Source: Euclidia mi (taxonomy: Eukaryota > Arthropoda > Insecta > Lepidoptera > Erebidae). From it: 64,000 bases of DNA. A program made the position numbers and the translations under genes. The notes below the pieces were generated by a model. That model was not told where the DNA came from, ran no database searches, and worked only from the letters and a program-made list of their open reading frames with translations. The stretch is taken from the NCBI GenBank assembly GCA_944739405.2, contig OX123188.2:68157251-68221250 (forward strand), in the 5' to 3' direction. Below, piece by piece: positions 10,030-22,171 of the stretch; positions within the stretch are counted from its first letter, which is position 1; every line of letters begins with the position of its first letter.

Positions 10030-11700
10030 CAACTAAAACGCATTCTCGGATATGCAGAGGAAAGACGTCTTAGCTTGCAATGCTGCGGCGGCCAGAAAGG
10101 GGCGGTCGTATACGTTATACGTTTCCGGGTCTTCTCACGATTCCCCTAAGGGAACCGGGGGAAAACTGATGCACGTGGTTGACTGTCTCAGTGGGTTCGG
10201 CCGCCGCCTGCAGCTGCAGACGGGTCACGGGGGTGTGGTCCTTGCCACTGGCGTCGTATCCGGGCGTCTAGTCCGGGTGTGTTTCACGCCGTTAGCGAGA
10301 CCTGACCCCACCGGCAGTATTCCCAGGAGCGATGGAGGAGGAGGTATTGATGCGGGGGCAGTATCCGTCCACCCATGGAGATTGCCTGGGTCTTCGCCAC
10401 GTTGACCGTCAGTCTCCAGTCTTCCAGCCAGGGCGGGAGTGCATCCAGTGCGCGCTGCATCTTAACCGCCGCGTGAACGGGGTTAAGGGAGGTGGTGATG
10501 TAGGCAGCGTCGTCTGCGTACAGCGCCAGCATGGCGCCTCCAGCGATGGGGATGTCGTCCGTGTACCTGCTGTAGCACACGGGCAAGAGGCAACTTCCTT
10601 GAGGTACGCCGGCTCTGATGGGCCGCTCTGTTGACAGGACGCCGTCAACTGTCACTTGAAAGCGCCTGTCCTGAAGAAAGGTGGCCACAGTCTTGACTAC
10701 TCGGCGGGGAGTAGTAGACGTGGACAGCTTGTAGACCAGGCCGGCGTGCCAGACGCGATCAAATGCCTTCTCCATATCGAGAAGTACTGCAACAGCGCTC
10801 TCCCTCTTGTTGAGGGCCACCGTCATGTGGTGCAGTACTCTCGCGAGCTGGTGCGTCGTGGAGTGTTTGGCTCGGAACCCGAACTGCTCGTCACGTGGCT
10901 GGATGTGCGGTACAAGATGCAGCAGTAGAAGCTTCTCGAAGACTTTCGAGAGTGTCGACAGCAGCGTGATGGGCCGATAGCTTTCGGGCTTCAGTATGTT
11001 CTTCCCTGGCTTGGGCAGCATTATGACTCGGCCGAGTCTCCATGCTGCGGGAAAGTGGCTCGTGCGGAGGATGCCGTTGAACAGCTGCGTCAGCGTCGCG
11101 ATTGCTCACGGAGGTAGGTGACGCAGGGCTTCGTTGGTGATCCGGTCGGGACCTGGGGCTTTCCGCAGTTTGGTGCGGCGAATCATTCGCTGCACCTGAC
11201 CCGGGGAAAAGACTACTGGGTCTTCCGTGGGGGCTATCGGCGATTGGAAGTAAGACTCCAGACGCTGCTGGATAGCTTCTACATGCTGCATGTCGGAAGC
11301 TGGATTCGGCTGGAACTGGGTCTCCAAGTGGTCGGCAAAGATCTCCGCTTGGTTCTCGGGGCGGTAACGTGGGGTACCGTCACCAGCCAGGAGGGGCCTA
11401 ATCGGAGGTTGTTTCCCAGAGAGCTGGCGGCACAGGCGGGGGATGCGGACCAGTCTTCACCTGCTCGCTTGATAGTGCGGTGCCAGAACTCGGTGGCGAC
11501 TGTCTCCAGTGCACTCGAGATCTTCGCAGCCAGAGCGTTGAGCTGGGACTTCATAGTCGGGCATCGGGGGCGTTGCCATTGGCGTCTCAGCTTCCTCTTC
11601 CTCTCGATCATCGCCATGAGGGGCGGTCACTTCCGCGCCACGGTATAAATAGCAGCTTGATGTGCAGACGGCCGGCTGGACACGAATGGGGCGATCGGCC
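10030..11700 (-). mobile_element. Jockey-clade LINE fragment
   Basis: This GC-rich block stands out from the AT-rich surroundings. The minus strand encodes the endonuclease-RT linker and the RT of a Jockey-type LINE. It lacks ORF1 and most of the endonuclease at its 5' side, and RT homology fades at about 10330. The remaining 300 bp or so (10030-10330) is GC-rich, has short frames and stops, and may be 3' UTR or another element; I could not decide. Confidence 0.75.
10284..11617 (-). pseudogene. Jockey-type reverse transcriptase, broken
   Basis: The linker reads ERKRKLRRQWQRPR, followed after a frameshift (between about 11330 and 11400) by LRKAPGPDRITNEAL. A TGA at 11106-11108 falls where CGA is likely, since the frame simply continues beyond it. 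RT then runs MLPKPGKN, YRPITLLSTLSKVFEK, FGFRAKHSTTHQL, LLDMEKAFDRVWH, GVPQGS and ALYADDAAYI, so the catalytic YADD is intact. After about residue 215 of the last frame the family sequence is lost at SWEYCRWG. Such an RT copies element RNA at a nicked target; this copy is inactive. Confidence 0.85.
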
Positions 11701-13867
11701 AGCCAAGAGTAGTGGGAGGAGGGCATCCGCTACGACGTCACAGTTGGTTCAATTATCTTTCAAACCCTATTAAGTTTCTATCTGATAAACTACTGCGATT
11801 AATACAAGTAAATGGAAAAAGACAACAGCTGTCCAACTTGTAACATCGACGACAAAGCGAGAAGAAAACAAACTGGGAGAGAGAACTGAATCTCATTAGA
11901 CTATGAAACACTGTCGACGTCAACATCGTTTTTAAATAAAACTCATGGCGGGACTAACCGCGCGTAGTGAATACACGAATAATAAATAGTGAACTGTTGC
12001 TTACAAAACAAACGCTTGGTTCGACTTCGACTTCAACATTGAATACATCCGTTTATACAAAATTCGCATTTTAGCCGTAGAAATACCTATATCACCACTT
12101 TGTTTTATAGAGACGCGCGCCAGCCTATACTAACCAATCCAGTGTTATTTTACTAACAGTAGTTTTATTTTTTGGGTAGCTTTTTCATATATTTGTAAGA
12201 GTGGTTTTAAAATTATTTCTGCATCCCACAATTGTTTATTTCATATGGATATCGCACTCGTTAGTTAACGCAGCATAGAGGTGATCTGTTTTATATTGAC
12301 TGTTTACTTTGTGAAAATTATTCTACCTTATGACGGACACTAATTTCTTTCTAAATCTTATACACATAATTCAATAATTAAATTTGATTAACATTAGGTA
12401 TGTCAAATTACCGAGTCTTACGTAGCATGAACCAAATGAGAAATTAAATTGCATTAGTTGTCAGTCTACTACAAACAGCAGATTTCATTCGGACTCTTAA
12501 CAAAAATAATAACAACTTAAATCGATTAAGTAGAAAATAATCATACTCGGCTCAGCCCCAAACATCGCAATTAACAAAAAGATAAAAGTTTTGGCAGTGA
12601 AGATGGCAAAAGCGGTAGTTTTGAATTTTTTTTATAGACTCACGCCTGTATCCCCGAAGGGGTAGGCAGAGGTGTAATATTACACTCCCATTTCGCCAGA
12701 ATAAAATTTGTCCTTGTGTAAAATAAACCATTTGTCCAATTTTTTTATTCGAATCGCGTCTCACACATATACGGTTTAGATTATACGACTATATACTTAT
12801 ATTTACTAGAGGTCGCCCAGTGGTCGAAGTTCAACCATAATTTATTAAAATGTAAAATTTCTACATTATTAACATTGTAGGTACAGTCAAGACTACAATC
12901 ACAGATTTCCCCGCACACTACAAATAAAGCAAAACTTTTATAAAATTACTGGAACGGCTGTTAAATACTTTTCTTAGTAATAAAACTCTGAAATAGATGT
13001 TAACTTAAAGACTTTATAAAAATGTCATTCAATTCAACTTCATTTATTTTGCTAAAACATGGTAGTGAGTTGTTACAATAGCATATAATAAGAGACAACA
13101 TGTTTTGCCGATGAGGCAGCAAGCAAAAAAAAAACATAAATAACACATAATTTTTCAAAAGTCTATACTAATCAAAAAATAAATCTAATTACACATTCTC
13201 TTGCCCTTGCGCAGTATGTCGTTTACTTCCATACTTAAATTCTTCTTATCTAATTATTTACTCCTTTCTCTTTCGACACACAGTTGATTAATATTTTCCT
13301 TGCCCGGATCTTCCTTTTCGGGCCTCTACTTTCGTATTCACACTGTCAATATTTTTTTTCTTTTGACACCCTCTTGTTTTTCATCCCTCTTCTTTCGAAT
13401 TCATTTAAGACTGCATGGTTGGCGTAGGCGTTTAAAAGCGGCAGCCTCGTCGCCTGATACTGCGCAAGTATTGTGGTTTCTATACCTACACAAGAAAACA
13501 CTTGTGTCATCCATGAATTATTGTTTGTTGTGTTTACGTACGTACGTACAAAACCCTCGCGACACAAAAGTCCCTTAAAGAAATAAAAATATATTCACTT
13601 GTTCTTGTCTAAACAAATAATATATTTGCATAAATAACATGTCCATATCAAGCCAACCGATATTTTCCTTAACTTTTAGTCTATAGGCACCACTTTTCAG
13701 ACCATTCCATTTTTTGTCCATCCTTGTCACTTCACACATCCATCGTAACATTCTTAACTTTTTTGCAATGTACCAATAATAATCCTTCAGTCTGTGCTTC
13801 AGTTACAGTATCCTATTGCAATCATGCCAGAACCCTATTGCAGTATGACAATTTGCAAGTACTTTAT
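11701..13867. other. Unassigned AT-rich DNA
   Basis: No coding region is supported. The only recognised element is the short SINE-type tail at 12610-12722. A poly-A-like run lies near 13124. Short open frames here lack composition or homology support. Confidence 0.5.
12610..12722 (-). mobile_element. SINE 3' fragment
   Basis: On the minus strand this reads 'acctctgcctacccc-ttcgg...ggcgtgag', the same block found near the 3' end of the SINE at 61890-62279 (62218-62258). The tRNA-like head is missing, so only the tail part of the element is present. It ends in an A-rich run where the complete copy has (TATG)n. Confidence 0.6.
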
Positions 13868-14283
13868 TGTTACGAGCTGGGGTTCGGTGATAAATTATAT
13901 ACACTATGCCAGTAAAACTGCACTTTATTTACTAACACAAACACTATACACACTTATTTCTCAACACTAATAAAAACACGCTTATTTCACACCACTAGAA
14001 ACACCACTAAACACTCCGACTTACTTCCCTTAGCTTGATGATTATCGCTCCGATATTCAATTGCTACTCTCCCTCTTCTCGCCCGTCTGCGTGGTATTTA
14101 TACCGGCCGGAACACATAACTAGTATTTTCGAGACTCATCACGAAAGTTCTGGTAGCTTGCGGTCATTCTAGTTTGTTCTATTTACAGCAAAGCCATCTA
14201 GTAGCCAGTAGACGAAACCGCTTTAATCCACCGATACATTCAATCTCTTCTAGTACCCTTATTTACCGATAGATGGCGTAACA
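13868..14283 (-). repeat. 3' LTR of the compact gypsy element
   Basis: 416 bp with TGTTACG...CGTAACA inverted ends. It differs from the partner LTR by a short insertion (ctaataaaaacacgcttatt region) and scattered substitutions. It contains tatttataccggccgg, a TATA-like motif shared by both LTRs. Confidence 0.9.
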
Positions 14284-14299
14284 CTGCCCGCCTCTTAAA
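14284..14299 (-). promoter_or_regulatory. Polypurine tract
   Basis: The minus strand reads AAGAGGCGGGCAG directly before the TGTTACG start of the 3' LTR. This is the position and composition of the primer for second-strand synthesis. Confidence 0.6.
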
Positions 14300-14930
14300 C
14301 GTGTTCGTCTCGAACATCGTTGGACCCATAGTAACGAGCCAACCGGTCCACATGAACTATCTTCGGTGCACCTCGCGACCCCTTCTGGATTCGATAGGTG
14401 ATGTCGTTCAGCCTGATAATTATGCGATATGGCCCGTCCCACCTGGCTTGTAACTTAGGAGATTTACCGTTGCTTCGTACTGGGTTATGAAGCCACACCA
14501 ATGATCCCTCATCGAAGCCTTTGTTGTTCGCCTTCCGGTTGTAGCGAGTCTTCATCTTCTCAGACATCTGTTGTCCTGACTCCCCTGGAGCTCCTACATT
14601 GTACACCTTCAATGCACCTCTGCTACGAGTGTGTGGCCTCTTAACAACCGCACAACTTGTGCATTTGCGGCACCAATTCTTAACGTCATCCCGACAGTGG
14701 AGCCAATAAAACCGCTCCCGGATCTTAGTAAGGGTCTTGTTAACTCCCATGTGACCTCCCAAAGAACCATTGTGATAGAGCTGCAAGACTTCCGGCACCT
14801 TACTTTTGGGCACTACCATTTGCAAATGGCACTGGTTACCGCGAGCGTTTTCCCATTTGCGGCACAGAACTCCATCCTGGACAACCAAGCTTTTCCACAG
14901 TGCCCAATAACACTTGGAGATGGGGCTCAT
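14295..14930 (-). pseudogene. Gypsy integrase ends joined, catalytic core deleted
   Basis: The first part carries the integrase zinc-binding region: the HNGSLGGHMGVNKTL histidines, then FYWLHCRDDV and CRKCTSCAV. After RSRGALKVYNVGAPGE the sequence jumps to QQMSEKMKTRYNRKAN, and then to the C-terminal GPY/F-like module (VWLHNP, WDGPYRII, IVHVDRLARYY). The DDE catalytic core between them is absent. The frame is in phase with the upstream gag frame, separated only by a stop at 14979. It cannot act as an integrase. Confidence 0.85.
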
Positions 14931-14978
14931 TGCTGCGATATCACTCCATTTGGGCCTAGGAGCGTCTGATTTCTTCCA

Positions 14979-16586
14979 TTACAGAATCGGCTGTATATCC
15001 TTGTCGTCTTGCTGAGCACTTCGCAAAGCTTCTTTCCATTCGTCGCTCAGATCCGTCTTCAACATCCTCACTAATGCTGCCTGCTTTGCTTCCTGTCGGG
15101 TACAGTGTATGCGTTCGTCGGGGTAAGGCCTACGCGTCAGAGCATCTGCGCTACGTTGCTCTTGCCGCCAGACAGGTACGTCAGGTGACCCCTTTGGTGG
15201 AGATAGGGTACCAACGTGCCGCTTACGCTTTGGGCAGCTCAAGCGGATATGGCCACTTTCCCCGCAGTTGTAGCACCGTGGTGAAGAAACAACTTCCCTG
15301 ATACGGTAAGTTCGATCCTCGTGACGCGCTGCTTCCACCTCCAGAGCGTAGGCTAAGGCTGCCTTCAAGGACTTGAAGTGCCCAAGTCTTACCGCTGCTC
15401 TAACTTCCAGGTCCCGGACCCCATCCGTAAACGCTTGTACGAGGTTCCCGTCAATGAGCGCAGGCGACGACTGGTATGCCTTCCTGACCAGCCTTTCCAC
15501 CTCTAGAGCCCACTGCTGCAGAGTTTCTCCGGTGCGTTGTGTCCTGTTCTTCAGCTGAGCACGATACACATGTTCGAGGTGCGCGTCTCCGTACCTCACC
15601 TACAACGCCTCCAGAAGCTTCTCGTAGGTGACATCTTGCCCGAGTGCCTCCAACACCGTCAAGGCCTGATCACGAAGGCCCAAGGTTAGGGCGGTGAAGG
15701 CCTGTTCTTTGTCCCACCCATTTGCTCGCATAACGGCCTCAGACTGAACCTTGTATGCAAACCACGATGACGAGCCATCAAATGGTGGAACTTTAAACCA
15801 ACGAGGCGAGGGCGCCACAGCTGCAGGTGTAACGTCGTAGGACCCGAGCCTACACAATCTCTTCTCCAATTCGGCAATACGGGCCTCGAGTTGATCATGT
15901 ACACGCTTCTCAATGTCGCTGATACGGGCCTCGTGCTGCTGGAGTTCCTCCTTGACCGCCTTCAAGTCCTTCCCCACTGCGGCGCTGAGGTCCTTCATGA
16001 GCACCAGCTGTTCCTCCAGATGGTGGGCGTGCTCTTCCTTGTCGCGCGGCAGCTGCTTCTCTAGGCGGCGCGCGTGCTCCTCTTGACGGCGAGCCTGCTC
16101 CTGTTGACGACGGTCCTGCTCCTCCTTGTCGCGCTGTAGCTGTTCCTCCAGGCGGCGAGCCTGCTCCTCCTGACGGCGGGCCTGCTCCTCTTGACGGTGA
16201 GCCCGCTTCTCCTTGTTGCGCTGTAGCTGTTCCTCCAGGCGGCGCGCGTGCTCCTCTTAACGGCGAGCCCGCTCCTCCTTGTTGCGCTGTAGCTGTTCCT
16301 CCAGGCGGCGCGCGTGCTCCTCTTGACGGCGGGCCTGCTCCTCCTGACGGTGGGCCTGCTCCTCCTGACGGCGGGCCTGCTCCTGCATGAACGCCATCAG
16401 AGCCGCTATGTCAGGCACTGTCACGGAGTGTGTGGAGCTTGCAGGCTCCACTGCAGCCGCGGAGTCGCCTGGTCCACCAGATGATGGAGTAGGAACGTCT
16501 CCGAAGCGTCTCTGGTCCAGGTCTTGCTGGCGCTGGTTCCTGGTACGCACACCTTCAGTTTCTTCCTTCGGCATAACCGGCATCAT
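14979..16586 (-). pseudogene. Gypsy gag with Arg/Glu-rich repeats and pol remnant
   Basis: The frame starts at an ATG at 16586 (MMPVMPKEETEG), just after the primer site. From about residue 60 it enters repeated RRQEEQARRLEEQ-type units, a charged coiled coil covering about 16010-16390 that DNA repeats encode directly. Capsid-like sequence follows (FKVPPFDGSSSWFAYKVQSE, then ALEVERLVRKAYQ), and a CCHC knuckle CYNCGESGHIRLSC. The frame then passes to ADALTRRPY, normally the end of RNase H. In-frame stops lie at 16257-16259 (TAA where sister repeats have CAA), 15600-15602 (TAG) and 14979-14981 (TAA). Confidence 0.85.
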
Positions 16587-16598
16587 TTATCCCTTTCT

Positions 16599-16611
16599 TC
16601 TGACACCAATT
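16599..16611 (-). promoter_or_regulatory. Primer-binding site, tRNA-Leu type
   Basis: The minus strand just inside the 5' LTR reads TTGGTGTCAGAAG. TGGTGTCAG is complementary to CTGACACCA, the 3' end of animal leucine tRNAs including the added CCA. Confidence 0.65.
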
Positions 16612-16998
16612 TGTTACGAGCTGGGGTTCGGTGATAAATTATATACACTGTGCCAGAAAAACTGCACTTTATTTACTAACACAAACACTATACACACTTA
16701 TTTTGCAACACTAGAAACACCACTAAACACTCCGACTTACTTCCCTTTGCTTGTTGATTATCGCTCCGATATTCAATTGTTACTCTCCCTCTTCTCGCCC
16801 GTCTGCGTGGTATTTATACCGGCCGGAACACATAACTAGTATTTTCGAGACTCATCACGAAAGTTCTGGTAGCTTGTGGTCATTCTAGTTTGTTCTATTT
16901 ACAGCAAAGCCATCTAGTAGCCAGTAGACGAAACCGCTTTAAACCACCGATACATTCAATCTCTTCTAACACTTCATTCACCGATAGATGGCGTAACA
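16612..16998 (-). repeat. 5' LTR of the compact gypsy element
   Basis: 387 bp with the same TGTTACG...CGTAACA ends as the partner LTR and nearly the same sequence, including accggccggaacacataact and ccatctagtagccagtagac. Its orientation is fixed by the adjoining primer site. Confidence 0.9.
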
Positions 16999-17564
16999 AT
17001 ATAACCCGCGTGCGGCGATTTGAATTCAAACTTGATGACATCTGCAATTTTGTTTTTTTCTACGGATTTTTTTATATTTTACACTTTGTCAGAAACTTAT
17101 AATAATTATTAATAAAATACTATACATATAAGTAATCGAATAAGTAATTTCACGCGTATATATTTTATTAATTTAAACGCCAAGATAAATATATGTATTG
17201 TAAAAAATAATAAATTTATTAGGCAGAATATAACAAATCTTGAACAAAAAAGTACATAAATGTAATAATTATTTCATCTATTTTCAGTTTGAAACTCTTA
17301 TTTAAATAATAAAATTTTATAAATGGATTATTCTTATTATATTTATGTACCTATGTACTTTATCGAACGTGTTAATAAAATTTGCCAAGATAAATATATT
17401 GTAATAAATAAGTATAAAATCTGTTAGGCAGAATAGAACAAACATTGATAAATAAAATATGATTGTTTCTTTTTTTATTTCATGGATTTTCTTTTTTAAT
17501 TGTGCTGCATATTATTATTTTAATTTATAATTTTAAATTATATGTAAAAGATATTCATTTTACT

Positions 17565-17885
17565 AAAAATGCCTGGTCCGCCATCTTGGATTCCCAAATA
17601 GATGTCATTTTCGTGATTAGAATCCATGAAAACCTGAAAATGATACCCATATTTATTTTATTAAAAATGTCCCATCCGCCATCTTGGATTTCCAAATAGA
17701 TGTCATTTTTGTGTCCAGAATCCATGCAAACCCCGAAAATGATACCTATATTAATTTTATTAAAAATGTCCCGTCCACCATCTTGGATTCCCAAATAGAT
17801 GTCATTTCCGTGATCAGAATCCATGAAAACCCCGAAAATGATAGCCATATTATTTTTATTAAAAATGTCCCGTCCGCCTTCTTGT
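17565..17885. repeat. 98-bp tandem repeat, about 3.2 copies
   Basis: The motif atcttgga recurs at 17583, 17681 and 17780, with a truncated copy near 17878, a spacing of 98-99 bp. Each unit holds 'aaatgtcccgtccgcca', 'caaatagatgtcatt' and 'gaatccatg-aaaacc'. Copies differ by scattered substitutions. Because 98 is not a multiple of three, the short open frames across it are not conserved as protein. Confidence 0.85.
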
Positions 17886-19690
17886 GAATGGAGAAATTAA
17901 AAATTTCTCCCGTGAGAATTTTGTGCCACACATGCGCGCGCATCGTAAAATTTCACTGTCATAATTTTTTCATAAAACGCCTGAAGAAGTATAACTTTAA
18001 AAGTACAAACTCGCTTAGGCAGAAAAGAACAAACCTTGAACAAAAAGTATAATATATACAACATATTATGTATTAAACCTCTTTTTAGTTTGAACGTCTC
18101 TGGGTCCATAACCGTAAATTAAAAAGTAATATGGTATACATATATGATGTTATGCATGTGTGTGTGTGAAATGTAAGGCAGTAGTGGTAACGTTTATTTT
18201 CTTTAAAATCATATATTTCTAAAGCATATTTTATAAAAAAATTGTATTCTGCACAGCTACTACATAAGTATGCCAAATTTCATAACCCTCCGTTTGCGCA
18301 TTTCTTGTAAAAAGGGGATCACAAAATTTCACTTTACGTATTAGTATATAGATATAGCGTAATTATTTTTTAATAAGGGTAAAATATAACTACCCATAAA
18401 AAGTACCATGGCCATCTAACTCAATGGAATTTAATTGATGTTGTGCATGTCTGTAATTGGCATAAGTATAAAACTTTGTGTAATTTGTGTTTTTTTTTTG
18501 TAATTGTTTATGTTTATTCTGCTGATATGCCTTATTAATAAATAAATAAATGTGCATTACATATCATCTTATCTTGTTCGTAATTGTTTCAAATCGTTCA
18601 GCAAAGATAAGAACAAAAACCTAATTAATTAGAAATATGTTCATATTCATCACCAGTTTAATAAATGTGTTAATTTTTGGGCACCACCTACAGATTATTT
18701 ATACTTTTCCTCCCTCATCAATTGTCCCATAGACGAGTAGCTAATTTACCGCCGCGTTTCACATATTAATTAAAAGGGTTCCGTTATTTCAACAACACTG
18801 TTGAGATGTACTCGAATAAATTTCTAGAATAAATCAGCTTTATTGAGAACGGTAAGCTTTTATAGCTGAGCAATGTTATAAGCTTTGAATATACATATTT
18901 CTATGTTAGTAAATAGTTTTTAATTTGAAAGTTTCTGATAAAGCTTTAAGTAGAATCAATAAGGATTTAAATCAAATACTGCTAACGCAGTGTATTACGA
19001 CATTGGAAAATAAAACCGTTACTGAGTGACATACAATATAGTGCAAAAATTCTACACGCACCCATTACGGTTGATCGACTATCAGAGTCAACCACAGAAC
19101 AGTTAAAAGAGTAGAAGGGCATGGCAGGCGCGCCGTACTAGTAAACGCTCATATTGCGACAAAATTTGATTGACCGGTCAAAAATCGCGCTCATACTGCG
19201 ACAGCGTACGAAGATTCGCGAAAAAAAAGAATTATGCCATCTTGCGTTATTATAACGTGTCGAAAAAGAAGCCAGGTGTGTAATGTGGCTCGAGAAGGGA
19301 TTTCTTTTTACCGGTAAATCCAAAAACCTTAAAATACAAATAATATTTGTTATTATTACAATATTATTGTGTAGTTTGTAGACAAAAATGATACTATCGC
19401 GAGCAAATAAAAAAAATATACATTGCTGGCAATACGTGGGTACTATCTAGTACTACGTAGGCGATTGCGCAATATATTTCGTTCACTGCGAACGTCACGT
19501 GCGACTAGCCAAAGCATGAATTCTGCAAAATCTATGCAGTGGGTCCGATAGTGTTGTACCTACCAAGTTGTTAACAATGTCGATTTTAAGTTCCTTTGTA
19601 TGAATGTATTCAAATGATTGTTATCAGTAATATTAAGATTAAAATAACTTTGTTTATTACTACTAACTAATGTTTATTGTGGGTTATTAA

Positions 19691-19746
19691 TTTAGTTTTT
19701 AATCTAAAGTTAGTTTACTTTAGTTTTTCATCTAAAGTTAGTTTAC
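19691..19746. repeat. 28-bp direct repeat, two copies
   Basis: tttagttttt, then aatctaaagtt or catctaaagtt, then agtttac, appears twice head to tail with one difference (a/c). Confidence 0.8.
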
Positions 19747-21599
19747 TAACTTTAGCTTATGTGGTTGTATACATGAATAGTTTATCACGGACACTGACAT
19801 CCTAGGTGGACATGATTTTTAACTCTTGGTATTCGGATATGATAAAGGCTATATTGTATCGTCCCTTTTGATTTTATATTATTATTTATGTATATTTAGA
19901 AAGTCCACACTATTTGTACCCTATCCCGCCATCTCGAAATAAAAGCAAACAATTGCAAAACTTAAAGTAACAAAACTACAGAATTTTATCGATATAAATA
20001 ATCGACCTTTTGGTCGCCGTAACATTAATGAGAGTGTGTGAGTGTACGTCAAGCGCGATAGTTCCATGTCAAGCGCAGTGTTTGCGCTAGTGTGCCAACC
20101 AATGACAAACTCGCGATCTAAGTAAGTGTGGTTAATTTGTGTGCGTAATGCGCGTACGTATTAGTGTATTGCTTGTAGTGGAGATAGAGAGTGGGAGACA
20201 ATATTGGCGACACGCGTTCTGATACAAATCAGTAACTATTTCTTTTCTACTTCTTTTGTCTGTTCTGTGGAGTCAACACTCTAGTAAAGATCAGAGGGGC
20301 GAATCATTGAGTACCTATGTACCTACAGTAAAACTAAGCCCTGCCCGAGGTTACTTTATCAACCGTTCGCACGTCGAATAAAAATAAAAAATTGCTCTCA
20401 CCCGCCACTATTTATATCGATGCAAGTACCGACGTATATGGAATGTAGAAAAATCTCTTTAAGTTGTACGAAAAAGTCACTGCATACGAAAAGGAGCCAA
20501 TATGAGAGCAGTCGACGAAGAGGTGGTTGTTACGTAAAGTAGTGAGTTTACGTTAAACTGGCGACCGAGCGACCGAACGACCGGGCGAATTCTCTCATGG
20601 CAGCCACTTGCTGATACACCTTCATACTTTTTCTTTCTTTATGCCTGACACTCCTCCCTCAAATTTAATCAACTTAAGTGAGCTTAATATTAAATTGGTA
20701 GTACAGTACAAGCTCAGATGTTACTTATTTATAATTAATTGTAACAGAATGTTTGCTGGCTCCTAACTTAACTTATATACCGTGGGCGTACGAGCAAATT
20801 CATTATATAGTAATTTTAGAAAAAGAGAAAACCGATTAAGTAAATTTGATAGTAACGAGGCGGTAATTCGATGAATCCTAAGCGGATGATAGCATAATTT
20901 TCCTATTCGCTCATACTACGAAGATGAAATGAAAATTAATGAAATTAAATGAAAATTGTTTTATCTTCCACAAATACATGTCAGTGTTGTATATTTACTG
21001 CACTGTAGAACGTATGTAGCTTAAATATGTAGATACCAACACCAACAAATAAATGTGAAAAACAGGCTTGACACTCAACTTTATTCCGTTCTGTGGTACA
21101 ACCACAGCCCAGAGTTGCTATTCTGTGTCAACCCTAAGTGACATCCGGATGAAAAAACAGGCATACATAATATTACATATTATAGGTATTCAAATATAAT
21201 TCTTGAAGAGTAATAGGTATTATACAAGTATACCATGTAACATAATTATAATAATATACGTACACATATAAGTATACATATATAGTATATATACAGGGTA
21301 ATTTTTTTATGTAGTTCGGATATTTTAGTATGTTATACATTTACGAAAATTAATAAACACGTATTTTTTATTTTTTTGTTTTACCAAAAAATAACAAAGT
21401 TATCGCTTATTAAAGAATATCTACTTGAAACAGATGTTCATGGTCACACAATGGCTTATCAGCTGTGAGGTCAACGCACGCGACACAATAAAGCACGCGG
21501 GCGCGCTACCTACCTACTATGCTACCTACACCGATCTGATACTGTGTTCTAGCTTCAAAATTATTGTTATTCACGTACCTACCGTGCTTCATCAGTCCA

Positions 21600-22038
21600 T
21601 AGGATGTTCGCTTCGGCATGATTAATAAGCCATTCACACAAGACTCGTCGTGGTAGGTACTTGGTCTACTTCCTGAAGATGTTGTACCGGCTGGTAATCG
21701 TACGGATGGAGACCGGCTGCGTTTAGCAGTCTCCACACTACGGGCTGGCTCACACCGAATTCGAAGATCAAGTCTTCGACGTCAGTAGCCAGGCGAGGTC
21801 TGCCCTACCCTAGTGCATGGCTAGGGGTTGTGAACTGCCCATGATCCAAAAGCCTTTGGTCGGCCGCTAAAATAATCCGTTCACTTGGAACTACTGGGTT
21901 GTTTACTCCTTGAGCTTGCATACGAGGTACACTTTCTTGTTCGTACATTGTTCTAGCTGCACGAAGGCTTTCACCACTGAGTAAATAAATTAGTACCATT
22001 TCGTAGCACTCGCGATTTGAAAATTGTTGGGACGTCAT
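21600..22038 (-). pseudogene. Mariner-type transposase, N-terminal part
   Basis: From the ATG at 22038 the protein reads MTSQQFSNRECYEMVLIY, with SLRAARTMYEQ and ADQRLLDHGQF after it. This is the helix-turn-helix N-terminus (DUF4817 type) of some insect mariner-like transposases. A stop at 21805 follows GQFTTPSHALG. Beyond it, other frames give GVSQPVVWRLLNAAGLHPYD and then ILWTDEAR, which holds the first catalytic Asp. The rest of the DDE domain is missing. The long frame upstream of 22038 is GC-rich leader, not family sequence. Confidence 0.75.
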
Positions 22039-22171
22039 TCTAATGACATACGACCGGCGCGCGGCGCGTGCGTCGGCGCTTGCGCGAAAGTGCGACACGT
22101 GCCTCTTTCTCGATGCACCCGAGTTGACTGGCGCGCGGCCGGCACGGCACCATGCCCCGCACCCCGCATCA

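Larger units (their letters stand above)
13868..16998 (-). mobile_element. Non-autonomous Ty3/gypsy element with both LTRs
   Basis: This is a compact 3.1-kb element. LTRs at 13868-14283 and 16612-16998 start tgttacgagctgg and end gatggcgtaaca on the plus strand. On the minus strand the order is LTR, primer site, gag with zinc knuckle, a short pol remnant, polypurine tract, LTR. Protease, RT, nearly all of RNase H and the integrase core are missing, yet the coding frame continues across the deletion points. Three stop codons interrupt it. The flanks (ttat and atat) do not give a clean TSD. It could only have moved with proteins from a full-length relative. Confidence 0.9.
16999..21293. other. 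Unassigned AT-rich DNA
   Basis: No supported gene. It holds the 98-bp tandem repeat (17565-17885), a 28-bp direct repeat (19691-19746), a pair of cgctcatantgcgaca motifs 44 bp apart (19147, 19191) and a 4-bp-phased gaccgagcgaccgaacgacc patch (20563-20585). Around 20030-20200 is a less AT-rich patch with several gcgc motifs that I could not assign. Confidence 0.5.

Noticed and set aside
11118..11648. 176-codon plus-strand frame
   Set aside because: It is the antisense shadow of the Jockey-type linker and RT start.
13868..16998. Infectious retrovirus with an envelope gene
   Set aside because: No envelope frame exists and most of pol is deleted; it is a defective retrotransposon.
17565..17885. 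CRISPR-like array
   Set aside because: Units are contiguous 98-bp repeats with no unique spacers, and the context is animal DNA.
19120..19330. Possible regulatory element with paired cgctcata-tgcgaca motifs
   Set aside because: Two motif copies alone do not support a specific function.
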